Of a DNA stretch of 64,000 nucleotides, positions 8,916 to 23,408 are shown in pieces; the stretch's first letter is position 1; every line of letters begins with the position of its first letter. Location of the stretch: contig NZ_AP012547.1 of NCBI RefSeq assembly GCF_000828635.1, positions 1,054,001-1,118,000 on the forward strand, written 5' to 3'. A program made the position numbers and the translations under genes. Below the pieces are notes generated by a model. That model worked only from the letters and a program-made list of their open reading frames with translations. It did no database searches and was not told the origin of the DNA. Origin of the DNA: Sulfuritalea hydrogenivorans sk43H (lineage in GTDB: Bacteria; Pseudomonadota; Gammaproteobacteria; Burkholderiales; Rhodocyclaceae).

Positions 8916-10607
8916 CTAGTCGTCCTGCCGCAGATGCGGCTTGGCCATTTCGCGGATTTCGGCGCGGCGCGCCTCGATGGCGGCGATTTCGGCCTGCTGT
9001 TCGGGGGTCAGGTTGCTGACGTTCTCGGGATGCGCCTGCTCCTTCTGCGCGCGGGCCCGCTCAAGGGCCGCCGCGATGAGCGCTTTCTTCGCATCCTGCT
9101 CCGGCGTGACGGCCGGCTTCTCGGCTTCGGCCAGCGCCACGGCGGCCTTTTCGCGCCCGGCGGCGGTCTTGGCCGCGAGCTTGGCGGCTTTCTCCTGCTT
9201 CTCGCGTTCTTCGCGCAGCAGGCGGAATTCGTAGCGCTCGCGCGCAACGTCGGCGGCTTCCTTCTCGGTTTCGCGCGCCCAGATTTCGCTCTTGGCGAAG
9301 CGGTAGTAATCGACCAGCGGAATGCGCGAGGGGCAGACATAGGCACAGCAGCCGCATTCGATGCAGTCGAACAGGTTGTACTCCTGCGCCTTGCCGAAGA
9401 TTTTTGCCCGCGAGAACCAGTACATTTCGAAAGGTTGCAGGTCGCTCGGGCAGGCCTTGGCGCATTCGCCGCAGCGGATGCAGGGCATCTCGGGCGGCGG
9501 CGGCGGGAACAGCTTCTTCGACCCGACCAGCACGCAGTTTGCGGCCTTGACCACCGGCACGCTGTCATCCGGCATCAGCAGGCCCATCATCGGGCCGCCC
9601 ATGATCACGCGGTCGCTGTCCGGCAGCGGTCCGCAGAGGGCGATGATGTCGCGCATCGGGGTGCCGAGCAGCACTTCATAGTTTCGTGCCTTTCCGACAT
9701 TGCCGGCCACGGTGACGATGCGCGAGATCAGCGGCTGGCCGAGCGCAATCGCCTCGTAAATGGCATAGGCCGTGCCGACATTGAAGCATTGCAGGCCATA
9801 GTCCGTGGAGCGTTTTCCGTGCGGCACCTCGATGCCGGTCAACACCCGCATCAGCTGCTTGGCGCCGCCCGCCGGATAGCGCGTCGGCACCGACACCACT
9901 TTGAACGCGTCCTCCCTCGCGGCTGCGTTTGCCGCCCGGGCGGCGATTTCCATCGCGGCGATGGCTTCCGGCTTGTTGTCTTCGATGCCGATCAGCACTT
10001 GCCCGGCGGCGAGCATCTCGCGCATGATCGCGGCGCCGTCGAGGATGGTCGCGGCGCGCTCGCGCATCAGCAGGTCGTCGCAGGTAATGAAGGGCTCGCA
10101 TTCGGCGCCGTTCAGGACCAGGGTATCGAGCTTGCCCTGCTTTCCGGGATTGAGCTTGAGATAGCTCGGGAACACCGCTCCGCCCAGGCCGACGACACCC
10201 GCGTCGCGCAGGTAGTCGCGGGTTTGCGTCGGCGTTGCGCTGCGGAAGTCGAAGGGCTGGCGCGGAATCCATTCGTCGCGGCCGTCCGGCTCGATCACCA
10301 CGCACAGCGCCGACAGCCCCGAGGTATGCGGCATCAGGCGCATTTCGACGGCGACCACGGTGCCCGAGGTCGAGGCATGCACGGCGGACGACACGTTGCC
10401 GTCGGCGCCGCCGATGCGCTGGCCCTTGAGCACGCGTTCTCCCGCCGCGACCATGGGGCGCGGCATGCCGCCGATGCTCTGGTGCAGCGGGATCACCAGC
10501 CGGGTCGACGTTGGCGCCACGGCGATCGGCAGCCCGGTCGATGCTTCCTTGTTGTAGGCCGGCTTGACACCGCCGTGAAACTTGAACAGTCGCTGGAGGG
10601 CGGTCAT
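8916..10607 (-). CDS. rnfC: Rnf electron transport complex subunit C
   Basis: A 563-residue soluble subunit that binds NADH/FMN and two [4Fe-4S] clusters. It starts at [13 protein letters not shown], where the ATG overlaps the rnfB stop by 4 bases. The N-terminal part has the PLHQSIGG signature, then [13 protein letters not shown] and [13 protein letters not shown]. The two ferredoxin motifs are [12 protein letters not shown] and [13 protein letters not shown] charged Ala/Glu/Lys-rich tail of about 120 residues follows, as in many proteobacterial RnfC proteins; it is variable between species. Confidence 0.94.
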   Translation of the reverse strand: MTALQRLFKFHGGVKPAYNKEASTGLPIAVAPTSTRLVIPLHQSIGGMPRPMVAAGERVLKGQRIGGADGNVSSAVHASTSGTVVAVEMRLMPHTSGLSALCVVIEPDGRDEWIPRQPFDFRSATPTQTRDYLRDAGVVGLGGAVFPSYLKLNPGKQGKLDTLVLNGAECEPFITCDDLLMRERAATILDGAAIMREMLAAGQVLIGIEDNKPEAIAAMEIAARAANAAAREDAFKVVSVPTRYPAGGAKQLMRVLTGIEVPHGKRSTDYGLQCFNVGTAYAIYEAIALGQPLISRIVTVAGNVGKARNYEVLLGTPMRDIIALCGPLPDSDRVIMGGPMMGLLMPDDSVPVVKAANCVLVGSKKLFPPPPPEMPCIRCGECAKACPSDLQPFEMYWFSRAKIFGKAQEYNLFDCIECGCCAYVCPSRIPLVDYYRFAKSEIWARETEKEAADVARERYEFRLLREEREKQEKAAKLAAKTAAGREKAAVALAEAEKPAVTPEQDAKKALIAAALERARAQKEQAHPENVSNLTPEQQAEIAAIEARRAEIREMAKPHLRQDD

Positions 10608-11167
10608 GCCGCCTCCTTTTGCGCCGGAGTGATCTTGACCACGGGGTATTTCCACTTCCAGGTTTCCACGCTCTCGGCAATCGGCTGCATGGATATGCAA
10701 TCGACCGGGCAAGGCGGCAGGCACAGTTCGCAGCCGGTGCATTGCGGGGCGACGATGGTATGCATCTGCTTCGCGGCGCCGACGATGGCATCGACCGGGC
10801 AGGCCTGGATGCACAGCGTGCAACCGATGCAGCTTTGTTCGTCGATGACCGCGACCGACTTCGGTTTCTCAATCCCGTGTTCGGCGGAAAGCGACTTGAA
10901 CTCGCGGCCGAGGAGGTCGGCAAGCTTGTGGATGCCTTCGTCGCCCCCCGGCGGACAGCAGTTGATGTCGGCCTCGCCCTTGGCGATGGCCTGTGCGTAA
11001 GGTTTGCAGCCGGGGAAGCCGCACTGGCCGCATTGCGTCTGCGGCAGGATGGCATCGATCTTGTCGACCAGCGGATCGCCTTCGACGCGAAAGCGCACCG
11101 CGGCATAACCGAGTGCGGCGCCCAGCACGACGGCGCCCAGCGCCATGACCAGAATTGCCTCGAACAT
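10604..11167 (-). CDS. rnfB: Rnf electron transport complex subunit B (ferredoxin-like)
   Basis: A 187-residue protein with an N-terminal membrane helix ([16 protein letters not shown]). It has a first [4Fe-4S] site CGQCGFPGC plus a later cysteine in INCCPPGG, and two bacterial ferredoxin motifs [12 protein letters not shown] and [12 protein letters not shown]. It is the entry point for electrons into Rnf. The start lies 2 bases after the rnfA stop. The ATG at 11167 was chosen because it gives the membrane anchor; longer readings upstream are inside rnfA in another frame. Confidence 0.94.
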   Translation of the reverse strand: MFEAILVMALGAVVLGAALGYAAVRFRVEGDPLVDKIDAILPQTQCGQCGFPGCKPYAQAIAKGEADINCCPPGGDEGIHKLADLLGREFKSLSAEHGIEKPKSVAVIDEQSCIGCTLCIQACPVDAIVGAAKQMHTIVAPQCTGCELCLPPCPVDCISMQPIAESVETWKWKYPVVKITPAQKEAA

Positions 11168-11169
11168 CT

Positions 11170-11754
11170 TTACTTGTACTTGTCCAGGCCAGCGAAGCCC
11201 ATGAATGCAAGGCTCATCAGGCCCGCAGTGATCATGGCAATGGCCGTGCCGCGAAAGTGAATTGGAACATCGGCCGCTTCGAGGCGCTCGCGAATGCCGG
11301 CGAAGAGGATCAGCGCCAGCGTGAATCCGACCGCACTGCCGAAGCCGAACAGCAGGGATTCGAGGAAGTTGTGGCGCAGGCTCACATTGAGCAGTGGAAT
11401 GCCGAGCACGGCGCAATTGGTGGTGATCAGCGGCAGGTAGATGCCGAGCACCTGGTGCAGCAGCGGACTGGTCTTCTGGATCACCAGTTCCGTCAGTTGC
11501 ACGATCGCGGCGATCGTGACGATGAAGGACAGCGTGCGCAGGTATTCGAGCTGATTGGGTATCAGCAGCCAGCGATCGATGACATAGCTGGCGCCGCAGG
11601 CCATGGTCAGGACGAAGGTCGTCGCCGCTCCCATGCCAACAGCGGTTTCGAGCTTCTTGGAAACGCCCATGAAGGGGCACAAGCCAAGAATGCGGACGAA
11701 GACGACGTTATTGACGAGGACGGCGCCGAGAACAACGAAGAGGTAACTGGTCAT
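11170..11754 (-). CDS. rnfA: Rnf electron transport complex subunit A
   Basis: A 194-residue membrane protein with six predicted helices, starting [19 protein letters not shown], the standard RnfA N-terminus; an upstream in-frame start adds 11 non-conserved residues. The signatures [11 protein letters not shown] and [12 protein letters not shown] are present; the cysteines help hold an intramembrane iron-sulfur site shared with RnfE. It is the first gene of the operon rnfABCDGE-nth-DUF1841. A candidate promoter lies in the 100-base gap before it. Confidence 0.94.
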   Translation of the reverse strand: MTSYLFVVLGAVLVNNVVFVRILGLCPFMGVSKKLETAVGMGAATTFVLTMACGASYVIDRWLLIPNQLEYLRTLSFIVTIAAIVQLTELVIQKTSPLLHQVLGIYLPLITTNCAVLGIPLLNVSLRHNFLESLLFGFGSAVGFTLALILFAGIRERLEAADVPIHFRGTAIAMITAGLMSLAFMGFAGLDKYK

Positions 11755-11801
11755 GATGCGCGGAAAGCCGCGACAGCTCCGCAACAATTGGTGGAGATCA
11801 A

Positions 11802-11831
11802 ATTATCTCGCTTTTAATGGTATTTGCGCAA
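11802..11831 (-). promoter_or_regulatory. Candidate promoter of the rnf operon
   Basis: On the minus strand TTGCGC (11826-11831) and GATAAT (11802-11807) are separated by 18 bases, about 48 bases before the rnfA start. The match is moderate and rests on pattern alone. Confidence 0.35.
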
Positions 11832-11855
11832 GTCGACAAATTGTAGCTGCCACGC

Positions 11856-12869
11856 TCAGGTGTGGGTAGCTTCGATGCATTCGGCGACAAGCTGCGGGCC
11901 GCTGTAGATCAGGCCGCTGTAGATTTGCACCAGCGCCGCGCCCGCATCCAGTTTGGCGCGCGCCCGTTCGCCGCTGGTAATCCCTCCGGCGGCAATGATG
12001 GGCAATTCCCCACCAAGAGCATGGGCAAGGCTGCGGATCACGGCAGTGGATTTCTCAAACAGCGGGCTGCCGGAAAGTCCGCCAGCCTCGTTTGCGAGCG
12101 GCGACGTTTCGACACCTTCGCGGCCAAGCGTGGTATTGGTCGCAATCACGGCGTCGATCCGGTGCCGGCGAAGGACGTCGGCGATGTTGACGATCTGGCT
12201 TTCATCGAGATCGGGCGCGATCTTCAGCGCCAGCGGAACGTACTTGCCGTGCTGGTCGGATAGTGTGGTCTGGCGGGATTTCAGGGCGGCCAGCAGGGCA
12301 TCGAGTTCGGATGCCCCCTGCAACTGGCGCAGGTTCTTGGTATTGGGCGACGATATGTTGACCGTGATGTAGCTGGCCGGGAGGTAGGCTTTGTCGAGGC
12401 AGATCAGGTAATCGTCGACCGCCTGCTCGATGGGCGTATCGAAATTTTTCCCGATGTTGATCCCGAGAATTCCCCGGTAGCGGACCTGTGCCAGGCGTTC
12501 GCGCAATGCGTCGATCCCGGCATTGTTGAAGCCCATGCGGTTGATGATGGCCTGTTGTTCGGGGAGCCGGAACAGGCGGGGTTTGGGATTGCCCGGTTGC
12601 GGGCGCGGGGTGACCGTGCCCACTTCCAAAAAGCCGAAGCCGAGACGGCTCAAGCCATCAAGGGCGGTTCCATTTTTGTCGAGGCCGGCTGCCAGCCCGA
12701 CGCGGTTGGGGAAATGGAGTCCCATCACTTCGACCGGCGCCGTCTTTTCTGGCGGCAAGTTGTGCAACCAGAGCGAGTCGCCTATGGCCAGAAGCTTGAG
12801 CGTCAATTCATGGGCTCGCTCGGCGTCAAGCGAGAAAAGGAGCGGCCGAATCAGTGCGTACGGAATCAT
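11856..12869 (-). CDS. pyrD: Dihydroorotate dehydrogenase (quinone), class 2
   Basis: A 337-residue membrane-associated flavoenzyme that oxidises dihydroorotate to orotate with quinone as acceptor in pyrimidine synthesis. It has the class 2 N-terminal helical extension ([16 protein letters not shown]), the FMN-site segment [22 protein letters not shown], and the catalytic [12 protein letters not shown] containing the active-site serine. [12 protein letters not shown] binds the FMN phosphate. It is divergent from the rRNA operon, and the rRNA promoter begins about 70 bases beyond its start codon. Confidence 0.95.
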   Translation of the reverse strand: MIPYALIRPLLFSLDAERAHELTLKLLAIGDSLWLHNLPPEKTAPVEVMGLHFPNRVGLAAGLDKNGTALDGLSRLGFGFLEVGTVTPRPQPGNPKPRLFRLPEQQAIINRMGFNNAGIDALRERLAQVRYRGILGINIGKNFDTPIEQAVDDYLICLDKAYLPASYITVNISSPNTKNLRQLQGASELDALLAALKSRQTTLSDQHGKYVPLALKIAPDLDESQIVNIADVLRRHRIDAVIATNTTLGREGVETSPLANEAGGLSGSPLFEKSTAVIRSLAHALGGELPIIAAGGITSGERARAKLDAGAALVQIYSGLIYSGPQLVAECIEATHT

Positions 12870-12940
12870 GGCGGAGGATTCTACGATGCCCGCGAGAAGA
12901 AGATTTTTTGCGGAAGTCGAAAGAAAAAACAGCGGAGGGG

Positions 12941-12969
12941 TTTACACAAGGGAAATGCGTCCCTATAAT
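12941..12969 (+). promoter_or_regulatory. Promoter of the rRNA operon
   Basis: TTTACA (12941-12946) and a perfect TATAAT (12964-12969) are separated by 17 bases. An A-rich stretch upstream (12923-12930, AAAGAAAAAAC region) could act as an UP element. The predicted transcription start is near 12976, about 310 bases before the 16S gene. Confidence 0.7.
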
Positions 12970-12975
12970 CTCGTT

Positions 12976-13283
12976 TCTCTGCTGATTGCGGAGCCGCTGA
13001 AGGAAGGCGGAAGTTCTTTAAAAACCAAACAACCGATAGGTGTAGGTGCTTGCTGTGCTGGAGGTGGTGGTGGGCTGTCGTTCCGAAATCGAAGGGACGG
13101 TGGCTGACCGGAGTCGAAAGACGAGGGTTGAGTTCTGAGGGTAATCCGGAAGGGTTGCGTGAAGGATCTGCTGCTGCTGGATGCTAAGAGTATTAAAAGC
13201 AAGTGCTTACACGAAACAAACAGTAAGGTTAAATGCAAATTTAGCCTCTGAGATTCGTTTGAGCGAGTAGTAAAAAAGACAGA
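12976..13283 (+). other. rRNA operon leader: boxA and 16S processing stem
   Basis: This gene-free leader holds a boxA-like antitermination signal GTTCTTTAAAAAC (13013-13025). It is followed by the left arm of the 16S processing stem (13027-13050), whose complement lies after the 16S gene at 14843-14867 with a single bulged base. RNase III would cut this stem. The remaining 230 bases show no open reading frame that resembles a protein. Confidence 0.7.
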
Positions 13284-14826
<1,543 letters not shown>

Positions 14827-14842
14827 GAGCAAAGGCGTGGTG

Positions 14843-14867
14843 AGCACCTACAACCTATCGGTTGTTT
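14843..14867 (+). other. Right arm of 16S processing stem
   Basis: AGCACCTACAACC followed by TATCGGTTGTTT is complementary to 13027-13050 with one bulged base. Together the arms form a stem of about 24 bp that encloses the 16S rRNA. Confidence 0.8.
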
Positions 14868-14880
14868 AGAACCCAACAGC

Positions 14881-14957
14881 GGGTCTGTAGCTCAGCTGGT
14901 TAGAGCACCGTCTTGATAAGGCGGGGGTCGATGGTTCGAACCCATCCAGACCCACCA
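14881..14957 (+). tRNA. tRNA-Ile (anticodon GAT)
   Basis: A 77-base cloverleaf with acceptor stem GGGTCTG/CAGACCC, discriminator A and encoded CCA. D-loop AGCTCAGCTGGTTAGAGC, anticodon GAT at 14915-14917 in the loop CTTGATAAG, and T-arm GGTTCGAAC are all standard. It is the first tRNA of the 16S-23S spacer. Confidence 0.97.
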
Positions 14958-15064
14958 TTGGTCTGCGATAACCGGCGCATGACGGCGTTGTCGCCTCGCT
15001 TGCATACCAATGCGTATGCGGCGCGAGGTTCCGCCTTGTCCTGCTTGATTCTCGCAGACCAATG
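14956..15064 (+). other. Structured spacer element between tRNA-Ile and tRNA-Ala
   Basis: A perfect 13-bp inverted repeat (CATTGGTCTGCGA at 14956-14968 and its complement at 15052-15064) encloses nested hairpins: CCTCGC/GCGAGG (14994-14999, 15023-15028) and GCATAC/GTATGC (15002-15007, 15014-15019). The left arm includes the last two bases of the tRNA-Ile CCA end. It may guide tRNA processing. Confidence 0.7.
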
Positions 15065-15114
15065 TGGCCGCTAGGGGTGATGAGGCTTTTGCAGTGCGTA
15101 CTGCGCCGCAAAAA

Positions 15115-15190
15115 GGGGGATTAGCTCAGCTGGGAGAGCACCTGCTTTGCAAGCAGGGGGTCGTCGGTTCGATCCCGTCATCCTCCACCA
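15115..15190 (+). tRNA. tRNA-Ala (anticodon TGC)
   Basis: A 76-base cloverleaf with acceptor GGGGGAT/ATCCTCC (one G-T pair), D-arm TTAGCTCAGCTGGGAGAGC, anticodon TGC at 15148-15150 in CTTTGCAAG, T-arm CGGTTCGATCCCG and encoded CCA. It is the second spacer tRNA, as usual for rRNA operons of this group. Confidence 0.97.
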
Positions 15191-15264
15191 AGAACAAAAG
15201 CCGTTATTCAAGTCAGCTTCGATGGAAGCGATTTGAATAACAGTTTTTACTGTTTCGGTTGTTG

Positions 15265-15278
15265 GATCTTTAAAAATT
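15265..15278 (+). promoter_or_regulatory. Spacer boxA antitermination element
   Basis: GATCTTTAAAAATT resembles the leader boxA at 13013 and lies about 165 bases before the 23S gene, the usual place for a second boxA. The rest of the 15191-15440 spacer shows no gene. Confidence 0.6.
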
Positions 15279-15440
15279 CGGAAGAAGTAAGGTTGTGTCA
15301 CCCTGGAAGGGGTGGCACATGGGTTGTGATTGTATCTTCACGACTCCCGTCCTTTGAACCGGCGCGGGGGTCTGAAAAAGTAATACTTTGGTTGCTTCCT
15401 GTAGAGGAGGATTTCGGGGAACCGGAGTTCAATGTTATAG

Positions 15441-18432
<2,992 letters not shown>

Positions 18433-18569
18433 CTATAACAGTGAACTTCAGTTCCTGTATAGAACAACCAAAGACAACACAATCACCACCCAACACTTAC
18501 TTCTCCCGAATCATGTGCTCCGGCCCAACGCCCCTCAACAGGTCGCGCCACCCCGAAGCACCCCCTTCA

Positions 18570-18687
18570 AGTCTGGTGCCCATAGCGTCTTGGTACCACC
18601 CCTTCCCATCCCGAACAGGACCGTGAAACGGGACCGCGCCGATGATATTGCACTTCACCGTGTGAGAAAGTAGGTCAGCGCCAGACT
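18570..18687 (+). rRNA. rrf: 5S ribosomal RNA
   Basis: About 118 bases, closed by the terminal stem AGTCTGG/CCAGACT. The conserved block CCCATCCCGAACAGG and the CGCGCCGATGATA region are present. It is the last gene of the rRNA operon and is followed by a strong terminator. Confidence 0.95.
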
Positions 18688-18695
18688 CCCCCTTG

Positions 18696-18736
18696 AAACC
18701 CCTCCCCCGGATTGCCGGCGGAGGGGTTTGGCTTTT
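18696..18736 (+). terminator. rRNA operon terminator
   Basis: A stem AAACCCCTCC/GGAGGGGTTT with an inner CGG/CCG pair and loop ATTG, followed by GGCTTTT. It lies directly after the 5S gene. Confidence 0.85.
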
Positions 18737-18816
18737 ACGGGCGGACATAAAATCGGCGATCGCGGGACGGTGGCCCGGATTGGCTAGATGCCACGGCTGA
18801 CTGCTAAAATGCGTTC

Positions 18817-19785
18817 ATGAAAACAAGCTTTCTTGAATTCGAACAGCCTATCGCGGAACTTGAGGCGAAGATCGAGCAGCTGCGCTTCGTGCAGGATGAT
18901 TCCGCAGTCGACATATCGGAGGAAATCTCCCGTCTGGACGCAAAGAGTCAGAGCCTGACCAAGGAGATTTACGCCAAGCTCACTCCATGGCAATGTGCTC
19001 TGGTTGCCCGGCACCCGCAGCGGCCGTATACTTTGGACTACCTTGGGTTGGTGTTTACCGACTTCGAGGAACTTCACGGCGATCGCAACTATGCCGACGA
19101 CCACGCCATCGTTGGCGGCTTGGCCCGGTTCAATGGGCAGTCATGCATGGTGATCGGTCACCAGAAAGGGCGGGATACCAAAGAGAAAATCCATCGGAAT
19201 TTCGGCATGCCGCGGCCCGAGGGATATCGAAAGGCCCTGCGCTTGATGCGATTGGCGGAAAAGTTCGGACTCCCTGTCTTTACCTTTGTCGATACGCCCG
19301 GGGCTTATCCTGGTATCGATGCCGAAGAGCGCGGACAGTCGGAAGCGATTGGACGCAATCTGGCGGTCATGACGGAGCTCAAAGTACCGTTGATCGCCAC
19401 CGTGATCGGAGAGGGTGGATCAGGCGGCGCCTTGGCGATTGCGGTTGCCGATGTCGTAGCGATGCTTCAATACTCGACCTATTCCGTAATTTCGCCTGAG
19501 GGCTGTGCATCGATTCTGTGGAAAAGCGCCGAGCGGGCAGGTGATGCGGCCGAAACCATGGGTATTACTGCACCTCGTCTCAAGTCGCTTGGATTGATCG
19601 ACCGCATCATCAACGAGCCGGTTGGAGGCGCGCATCGTGACCATCGTGCGATGGCGCAGAGTGTGAAGAAGTCCCTGCAAGAGGCACTCAAGCAACTTGC
19701 CGGCTTGTCGACAAGCGAGCTCATCGAGCGGCGCTTCGAGCGTCTGATGAGTTATGGCCGGTTCAAGGAACAAACCATTCACTGA
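18817..19785 (+). CDS. accA: Acetyl-CoA carboxylase carboxyltransferase subunit alpha
   Basis: A 322-residue subunit that, with AccD, moves the carboxyl group from biotin to acetyl-CoA in the first step of fatty acid synthesis. It has the helical N-terminus ([18 protein letters not shown]), [31 protein letters not shown] and the oxyanion-hole segment [11 protein letters not shown], all standard. Length matches the family. tilS starts 32 bases before its stop in another frame, so the two are probably co-transcribed. Confidence 0.97.
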   Translation: MKTSFLEFEQPIAELEAKIEQLRFVQDDSAVDISEEISRLDAKSQSLTKEIYAKLTPWQCALVARHPQRPYTLDYLGLVFTDFEELHGDRNYADDHAIVGGLARFNGQSCMVIGHQKGRDTKEKIHRNFGMPRPEGYRKALRLMRLAEKFGLPVFTFVDTPGAYPGIDAEERGQSEAIGRNLAVMTELKVPLIATVIGEGGSGGALAIAVADVVAMLQYSTYSVISPEGCASILWKSAERAGDAAETMGITAPRLKSLGLIDRIINEPVGGAHRDHRAMAQSVKKSLQEALKQLAGLSTSELIERRFERLMSYGRFKEQTIH

Positions 19786-20722
19786 GCCCGTTTTGCAGGC
19801 TGTTGCGGCCTGTTTTCTGCGCTATACAAGGCCGGGCCAGTCCGTCGTCGTCGGCTTTTCGGGCGGGCTCGATTCCTCGGCCCTGCTTCACGCTGCGGCC
19901 TGCCAGGCGAAGGAATCGGCCATCGAGCTTTCGGCCCTGCATGTTCATCATGGATTGAGCACGAATGCCGATGCCTGGGCGGACGCCTGCCAACGGGTCT
20001 GCAAGCAGTTGGAGGTTCCGCTGGAAGTACTCCGCGTGGATGTCCCGATAACAACTGGCGAAGGAGTCGAGGCGGCGGCTCGAAACGTGCGTCACCAAGC
20101 GCTTGCCGGTCATTCGGCCGACTGGATTCTTCTTGCACACCACGCCGGCGACCAGGCGGAAACCGTTCTGCATAACCTGCTGCGCGGAGCGGGCGTGCGC
20201 GGAGCTGCGGCAATGCCGGAATCACGGGGGCGGGTATTGCGCCCGCTGTTGGGCTTGCCACGTGACGCGCTGCAGGCGTATGCAGAATTCCACCGATTGG
20301 CATGGGTCGAGGATGAGAGCAATGCCGATTGCCGATACACGCGAAACTTCCTGCGGCACAAGGTTTTTCCGCTGATCGCCTCGCGCTTCCCCAAGGCAGG
20401 CCAGCAGCTTGCTGCTGCAGCCTCACGCTTCAGTGAAGTGGACTCATTGCTTGAAGACCTGGCCTCCCTGGACCTGCGCGGCAGCCCTCCAGAGTTTCCA
20501 ATGTCATTGGGGCTGTTTCGCGATTTGCCGGACACCCGCTCCAGAAATCTGTTGCGAGCCATGCTGACCTGGCATCAGGTTCAGCCGCCTGACGAATGCC
20601 GTCTCAATGAGTTCGTTCGCCAACTGCGTACTACCGGGAACGACAGGCATCCGCGTATCGATCTGGCGCGGTATTCCCTCTGGTGCAAGGCCGGCCATCT
20701 TCATTTCAAGAGGCAGGATTAG
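19754..20722 (+). CDS. tilS: tRNA(Ile)-lysidine synthase, short form
   Basis: A 322-residue enzyme that uses ATP and lysine to convert the wobble cytidine of tRNA-Ile(CAT) to lysidine. The N-terminal PP-loop motif [12 protein letters not shown] (about residues 34-45) and [22 protein letters not shown] are clear, and [15 protein letters not shown] marks the next domain. It stops about 100 residues short of the E. coli protein, without the C-terminal domain; shorter forms exist elsewhere. It begins inside accA and ends convergently, overlapping the response-regulator stop by 4 bases. Confidence 0.9.
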   Translation: MAGSRNKPFTEPVLQAVAACFLRYTRPGQSVVVGFSGGLDSSALLHAAACQAKESAIELSALHVHHGLSTNADAWADACQRVCKQLEVPLEVLRVDVPITTGEGVEAAARNVRHQALAGHSADWILLAHHAGDQAETVLHNLLRGAGVRGAAAMPESRGRVLRPLLGLPRDALQAYAEFHRLAWVEDESNADCRYTRNFLRHKVFPLIASRFPKAGQQLAAAASRFSEVDSLLEDLASLDLRGSPPEFPMSLGLFRDLPDTRSRNLLRAMLTWHQVQPPDECRLNEFVRQLRTTGNDRHPRIDLARYSLWCKAGHLHFKRQD

Positions 20723-21336
20723 TTTGGCGGCTTGTTTCCCAACGGGCTGATCGCTTGCGACAGCTCGACAGCCGAGCGGACCTGCATCTTCTCGAAAATG
20801 TGGGAGCGATGGACCTCGACGGTCCGCATCGCAATTCCAAGTTCATCGGCGATAACCTTGTTCAATTTCCCGGCCAGAATCCGTTGCATGACTTCCTGCT
20901 CGCGGTGTGTCAGTTGTGCCACTTTTTGCTCCAGCAAACGGATCGAGTTTTCCCTGATGCTCCGCTTGTTGTCTTGATCGACGGCGGCCAGAATTTTGTC
21001 TACGAGCGCATTGTCGTCATAGGGCTTTTCGATGAAGTCGAAGGCCCCGTCCTTCAGGGCCTGGACCGCCATTGGAACGTCGCCGTGCCCTGTCAGAAAT
21101 ATGACCGGCAGTCGGCATTGCAGCGCACGCAGCCGATCGAACAACTCGATGCCACTCATTCCCGGCATCCGTACATCCAGCAACAGGCAGCCGCACAGGT
21201 CTCGACTGGCGAAGGCGAGAAACTCCTGGGCGGATTCCCATGTCCGTGATTCAACATCACGTGACTGCAGCAACCATTTCAATGCGTCGCGGACCGCCGG
21301 ATCGTCGTCGACAATGTGGGTAGTAGTACCGCTCAT
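20719..21336 (-). CDS. FixJ/DctR-type response regulator
   Basis: A 205-residue regulator with a receiver domain (phospho-acceptor Asp54 in LLLDVRMPG, Thr82 and Lys104 in their usual places) and a C-terminal LuxR-type helix-turn-helix (LTHREQEVMQRILAGKLNKVIADELGI region). This is the FixJ/TodT architecture. It overlaps the sensor kinase by 4 bases, and a TRAP transporter is transcribed divergently from the pair, so it probably activates dctPQM in response to the transported acid, as DctR does in Rhodobacter. That target is inference from position. Confidence 0.88.
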   Translation of the reverse strand: MSGTTTHIVDDDPAVRDALKWLLQSRDVESRTWESAQEFLAFASRDLCGCLLLDVRMPGMSGIELFDRLRALQCRLPVIFLTGHGDVPMAVQALKDGAFDFIEKPYDDNALVDKILAAVDQDNKRSIRENSIRLLEQKVAQLTHREQEVMQRILAGKLNKVIADELGIAMRTVEVHRSHIFEKMQVRSAVELSQAISPLGNKPPN

Positions 21337-23300
21337 GTGGCAGCCAGAGGCAGCAAAATATGGAACATCGTTCCCCCTTCCGGGTTGGCCTCAAACGAGA
21401 GGCGGCCGCGATGATTTTCCACGACCGAACGACAGATTGCCAGCCCCATGCCCATGCCTTCAGCCTTTGTCGTGAACAGCGGATCAAACAGCTTGTCGGC
21501 GACGCTGGCGTCAATCCCGCAACCCTGGTCGGCAATCGTCAGTCGGGCATAGTGGTCGGCACACGCAAGCGCAACACTGATTTGGCGTTGGTCTGGCGCC
21601 GTATCGCGCATTGATTCCACCGCGTTTCGAAAGAGGTTGAAAAGTGCCTGTTCAAGCAGCACCGGATCCCCTTCGATCAGGGCTTGCGCCTGGATGTCAA
21701 GATTGATGCGGATGCCCCTGTTGCGGATATCGGTTTCCATCAAAGCCAGGGCTGCGTCAATGTGCTCCCCAAGCGAAATCAATTCGAAACGATCATTGCT
21801 GTGGCGAGCAAGGCTGTAGATACGGCGAATCACTTGCCCTGCGCGCTTCGCCTGTTCCACCGCCTTGTCCAGCGCCGGGACTACCTCTGCCGGCGGGCTG
21901 TCGTTGCGCAGCATGTTCGCCGCGCCTGTGCAGTAGCTGGAGATTGCAGCCAGCGGCTGGTTCAGCTCATGTGCAATGCTTGAGGCCATTTCACCCATGG
22001 CGACAAGACGTGCCGTGGATTGCAGGTGATCCTGTTGCTGGCGTGCGCGTTCACTCGCCTGTTTTCGCTCGGTGATATCCACCATCGATCCCATCCAGCC
22101 GAAATGCTTTCCATGAGCGTCGATCAACGGTGCTTCATGAATCAGCACGTCAATTACCTCCCCATTGCGGCGCTTGAACTTCAGTTCAAAACCTTCTCCC
22201 GGCCCTTCTCCGGCGAGTACGCGATCATGAATGGCTCGGGTTTCATCGAGATGGTCGTCTGCCCAGTACGGCATCGGCGGACGACGACCGATCAGTTCTG
22301 CTGCCGGCCAGCCAACCATGCGACAGAAGGCCGGATTGACGTAGATGATTTCCCCGTCCAGGTTCCTGGCACGCATGCCGGTGTCGAGGGAGTCTTCCAT
22401 GGCCTTGCGAAAGGCGTACTCCTGCCGCAATTGCTCCTCGACAGCTTGGCGGCGCACCGCATGGCGACGAAGAATCCACAGGCTCCATAGCACGACCATT
22501 GCAAGCACGATCAGGCTGGCTGAGAGCAGTATGCTGGCCACGGGGCGTGGCGCGTGGTAGGGCACCGCGTGGAGGGCCAAACCCCAACCGGGCGGATCGA
22601 AGCCGACTTGATAGCCTTCGTCGGTAACCGCCGACTCGACTTTGGAACGCGTTCCAAGGACCTTGCCCGAGTCCTCCACGATGCTGATCCGGTAACGTTC
22701 CGCCAGCCACCACGGCACGCTGTCGCCGAGAAGGTCCCGGATTCGGTAGACGCCTACGGCGACACCGACAACCCGGCCTTCCCGCGATACCGGAACGTGC
22801 ACCTCGAACTGCCAGTCATTGGTGAAGTACGGATACGCCTTTCCATACACGGGCTTTCCCAGTGACCGCGCCAGAAGGAAGCTCTGGCGGGAGGGAACGG
22901 CCTCTCCGGCATCGCCAACCAGACTGGGATCCATGGTGATCGGATGTGCGAGTCGTACGGTTCCGTCCGCATCAAGCCAGATCAATTGACGCAATCCGCT
23001 CTCGAAGCCGAACATGGTGCGGGCGAAAGACTCAAAGCCTGCCGCATTCGTCGTATGGGCCAGGTCGATACGCCCAAGCAACTCCTCATTGCGGGTCAAA
23101 TGGAAACGAAGGTTCTGTTCCAGCCACAGCATGTCGCTGATCAGCGTGGCGCGCCGCTCCTCCTTGTCGGCACGGTCGGATGTCCAGAGCAGGAGGGCGA
23201 CGCCACCGACGAACAGGATGAAGGCCAGCCGTGGCAATATCCACAGCCAGCGCCAGCGGCTGGTGCGCTCCCCGGAGGGTGACGGTGTCGACAATCCCAT
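21333..23300 (-). CDS. DctS-like sensor histidine kinase with PAS domain
   Basis: A 655-residue membrane kinase. One helix at about residues 24-41 and another at about 256-277 bracket a periplasmic sensor region of around 215 residues. A PAS domain follows (LDGEIIYVNPAFCRMVGWP), then the dimerisation/phosphoacceptor motif SSIAHELNQPLAA with His445. The ATPase domain has G-boxes ADQGCGID and GMGMGLAICRS. The start was placed at the ATG one codon after a GTG. It is coupled to the response regulator and divergent from dctP. The architecture matches DctS-type sensors for C4-dicarboxylates, but the ligand is not proven. Confidence 0.88.
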   Translation of the reverse strand: MGLSTPSPSGERTSRWRWLWILPRLAFILFVGGVALLLWTSDRADKEERRATLISDMLWLEQNLRFHLTRNEELLGRIDLAHTTNAAGFESFARTMFGFESGLRQLIWLDADGTVRLAHPITMDPSLVGDAGEAVPSRQSFLLARSLGKPVYGKAYPYFTNDWQFEVHVPVSREGRVVGVAVGVYRIRDLLGDSVPWWLAERYRISIVEDSGKVLGTRSKVESAVTDEGYQVGFDPPGWGLALHAVPYHAPRPVASILLSASLIVLAMVVLWSLWILRRHAVRRQAVEEQLRQEYAFRKAMEDSLDTGMRARNLDGEIIYVNPAFCRMVGWPAAELIGRRPPMPYWADDHLDETRAIHDRVLAGEGPGEGFELKFKRRNGEVIDVLIHEAPLIDAHGKHFGWMGSMVDITERKQASERARQQQDHLQSTARLVAMGEMASSIAHELNQPLAAISSYCTGAANMLRNDSPPAEVVPALDKAVEQAKRAGQVIRRIYSLARHSNDRFELISLGEHIDAALALMETDIRNRGIRINLDIQAQALIEGDPVLLEQALFNLFRNAVESMRDTAPDQRQISVALACADHYARLTIADQGCGIDASVADKLFDPLFTTKAEGMGMGLAICRSVVENHRGRLSFEANPEGGTMFHILLPLAAT

Positions 23301-23389
23301 CACGGGATGTTAGCGTGCCTGATCGCTTTGGGAAGATGTCTGCGGAAATCCACAATAGCCACGCTTGGGATGCCCGCGGAAAATGTGTA

Positions 23390-23408
23390 GTACCGCATGG
23401 TGCGGACT
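23390..23408. promoter_or_regulatory. Imperfect dyad upstream of dctP
   Basis: CCGCA-TGG-TGCGG (23393-23405), with outer GT/AC pairs, lies 35 bases before the dctP start in the divergent region. It could be a site for the adjacent response regulator. Single occurrence, so support is weak. Confidence 0.3.

Noticed and set aside
8895-11000. Plus-strand reading frame of 701 codons opposite rnfC and rnfB
   Set aside because: No family features; rnfC and rnfB fully account for the region.
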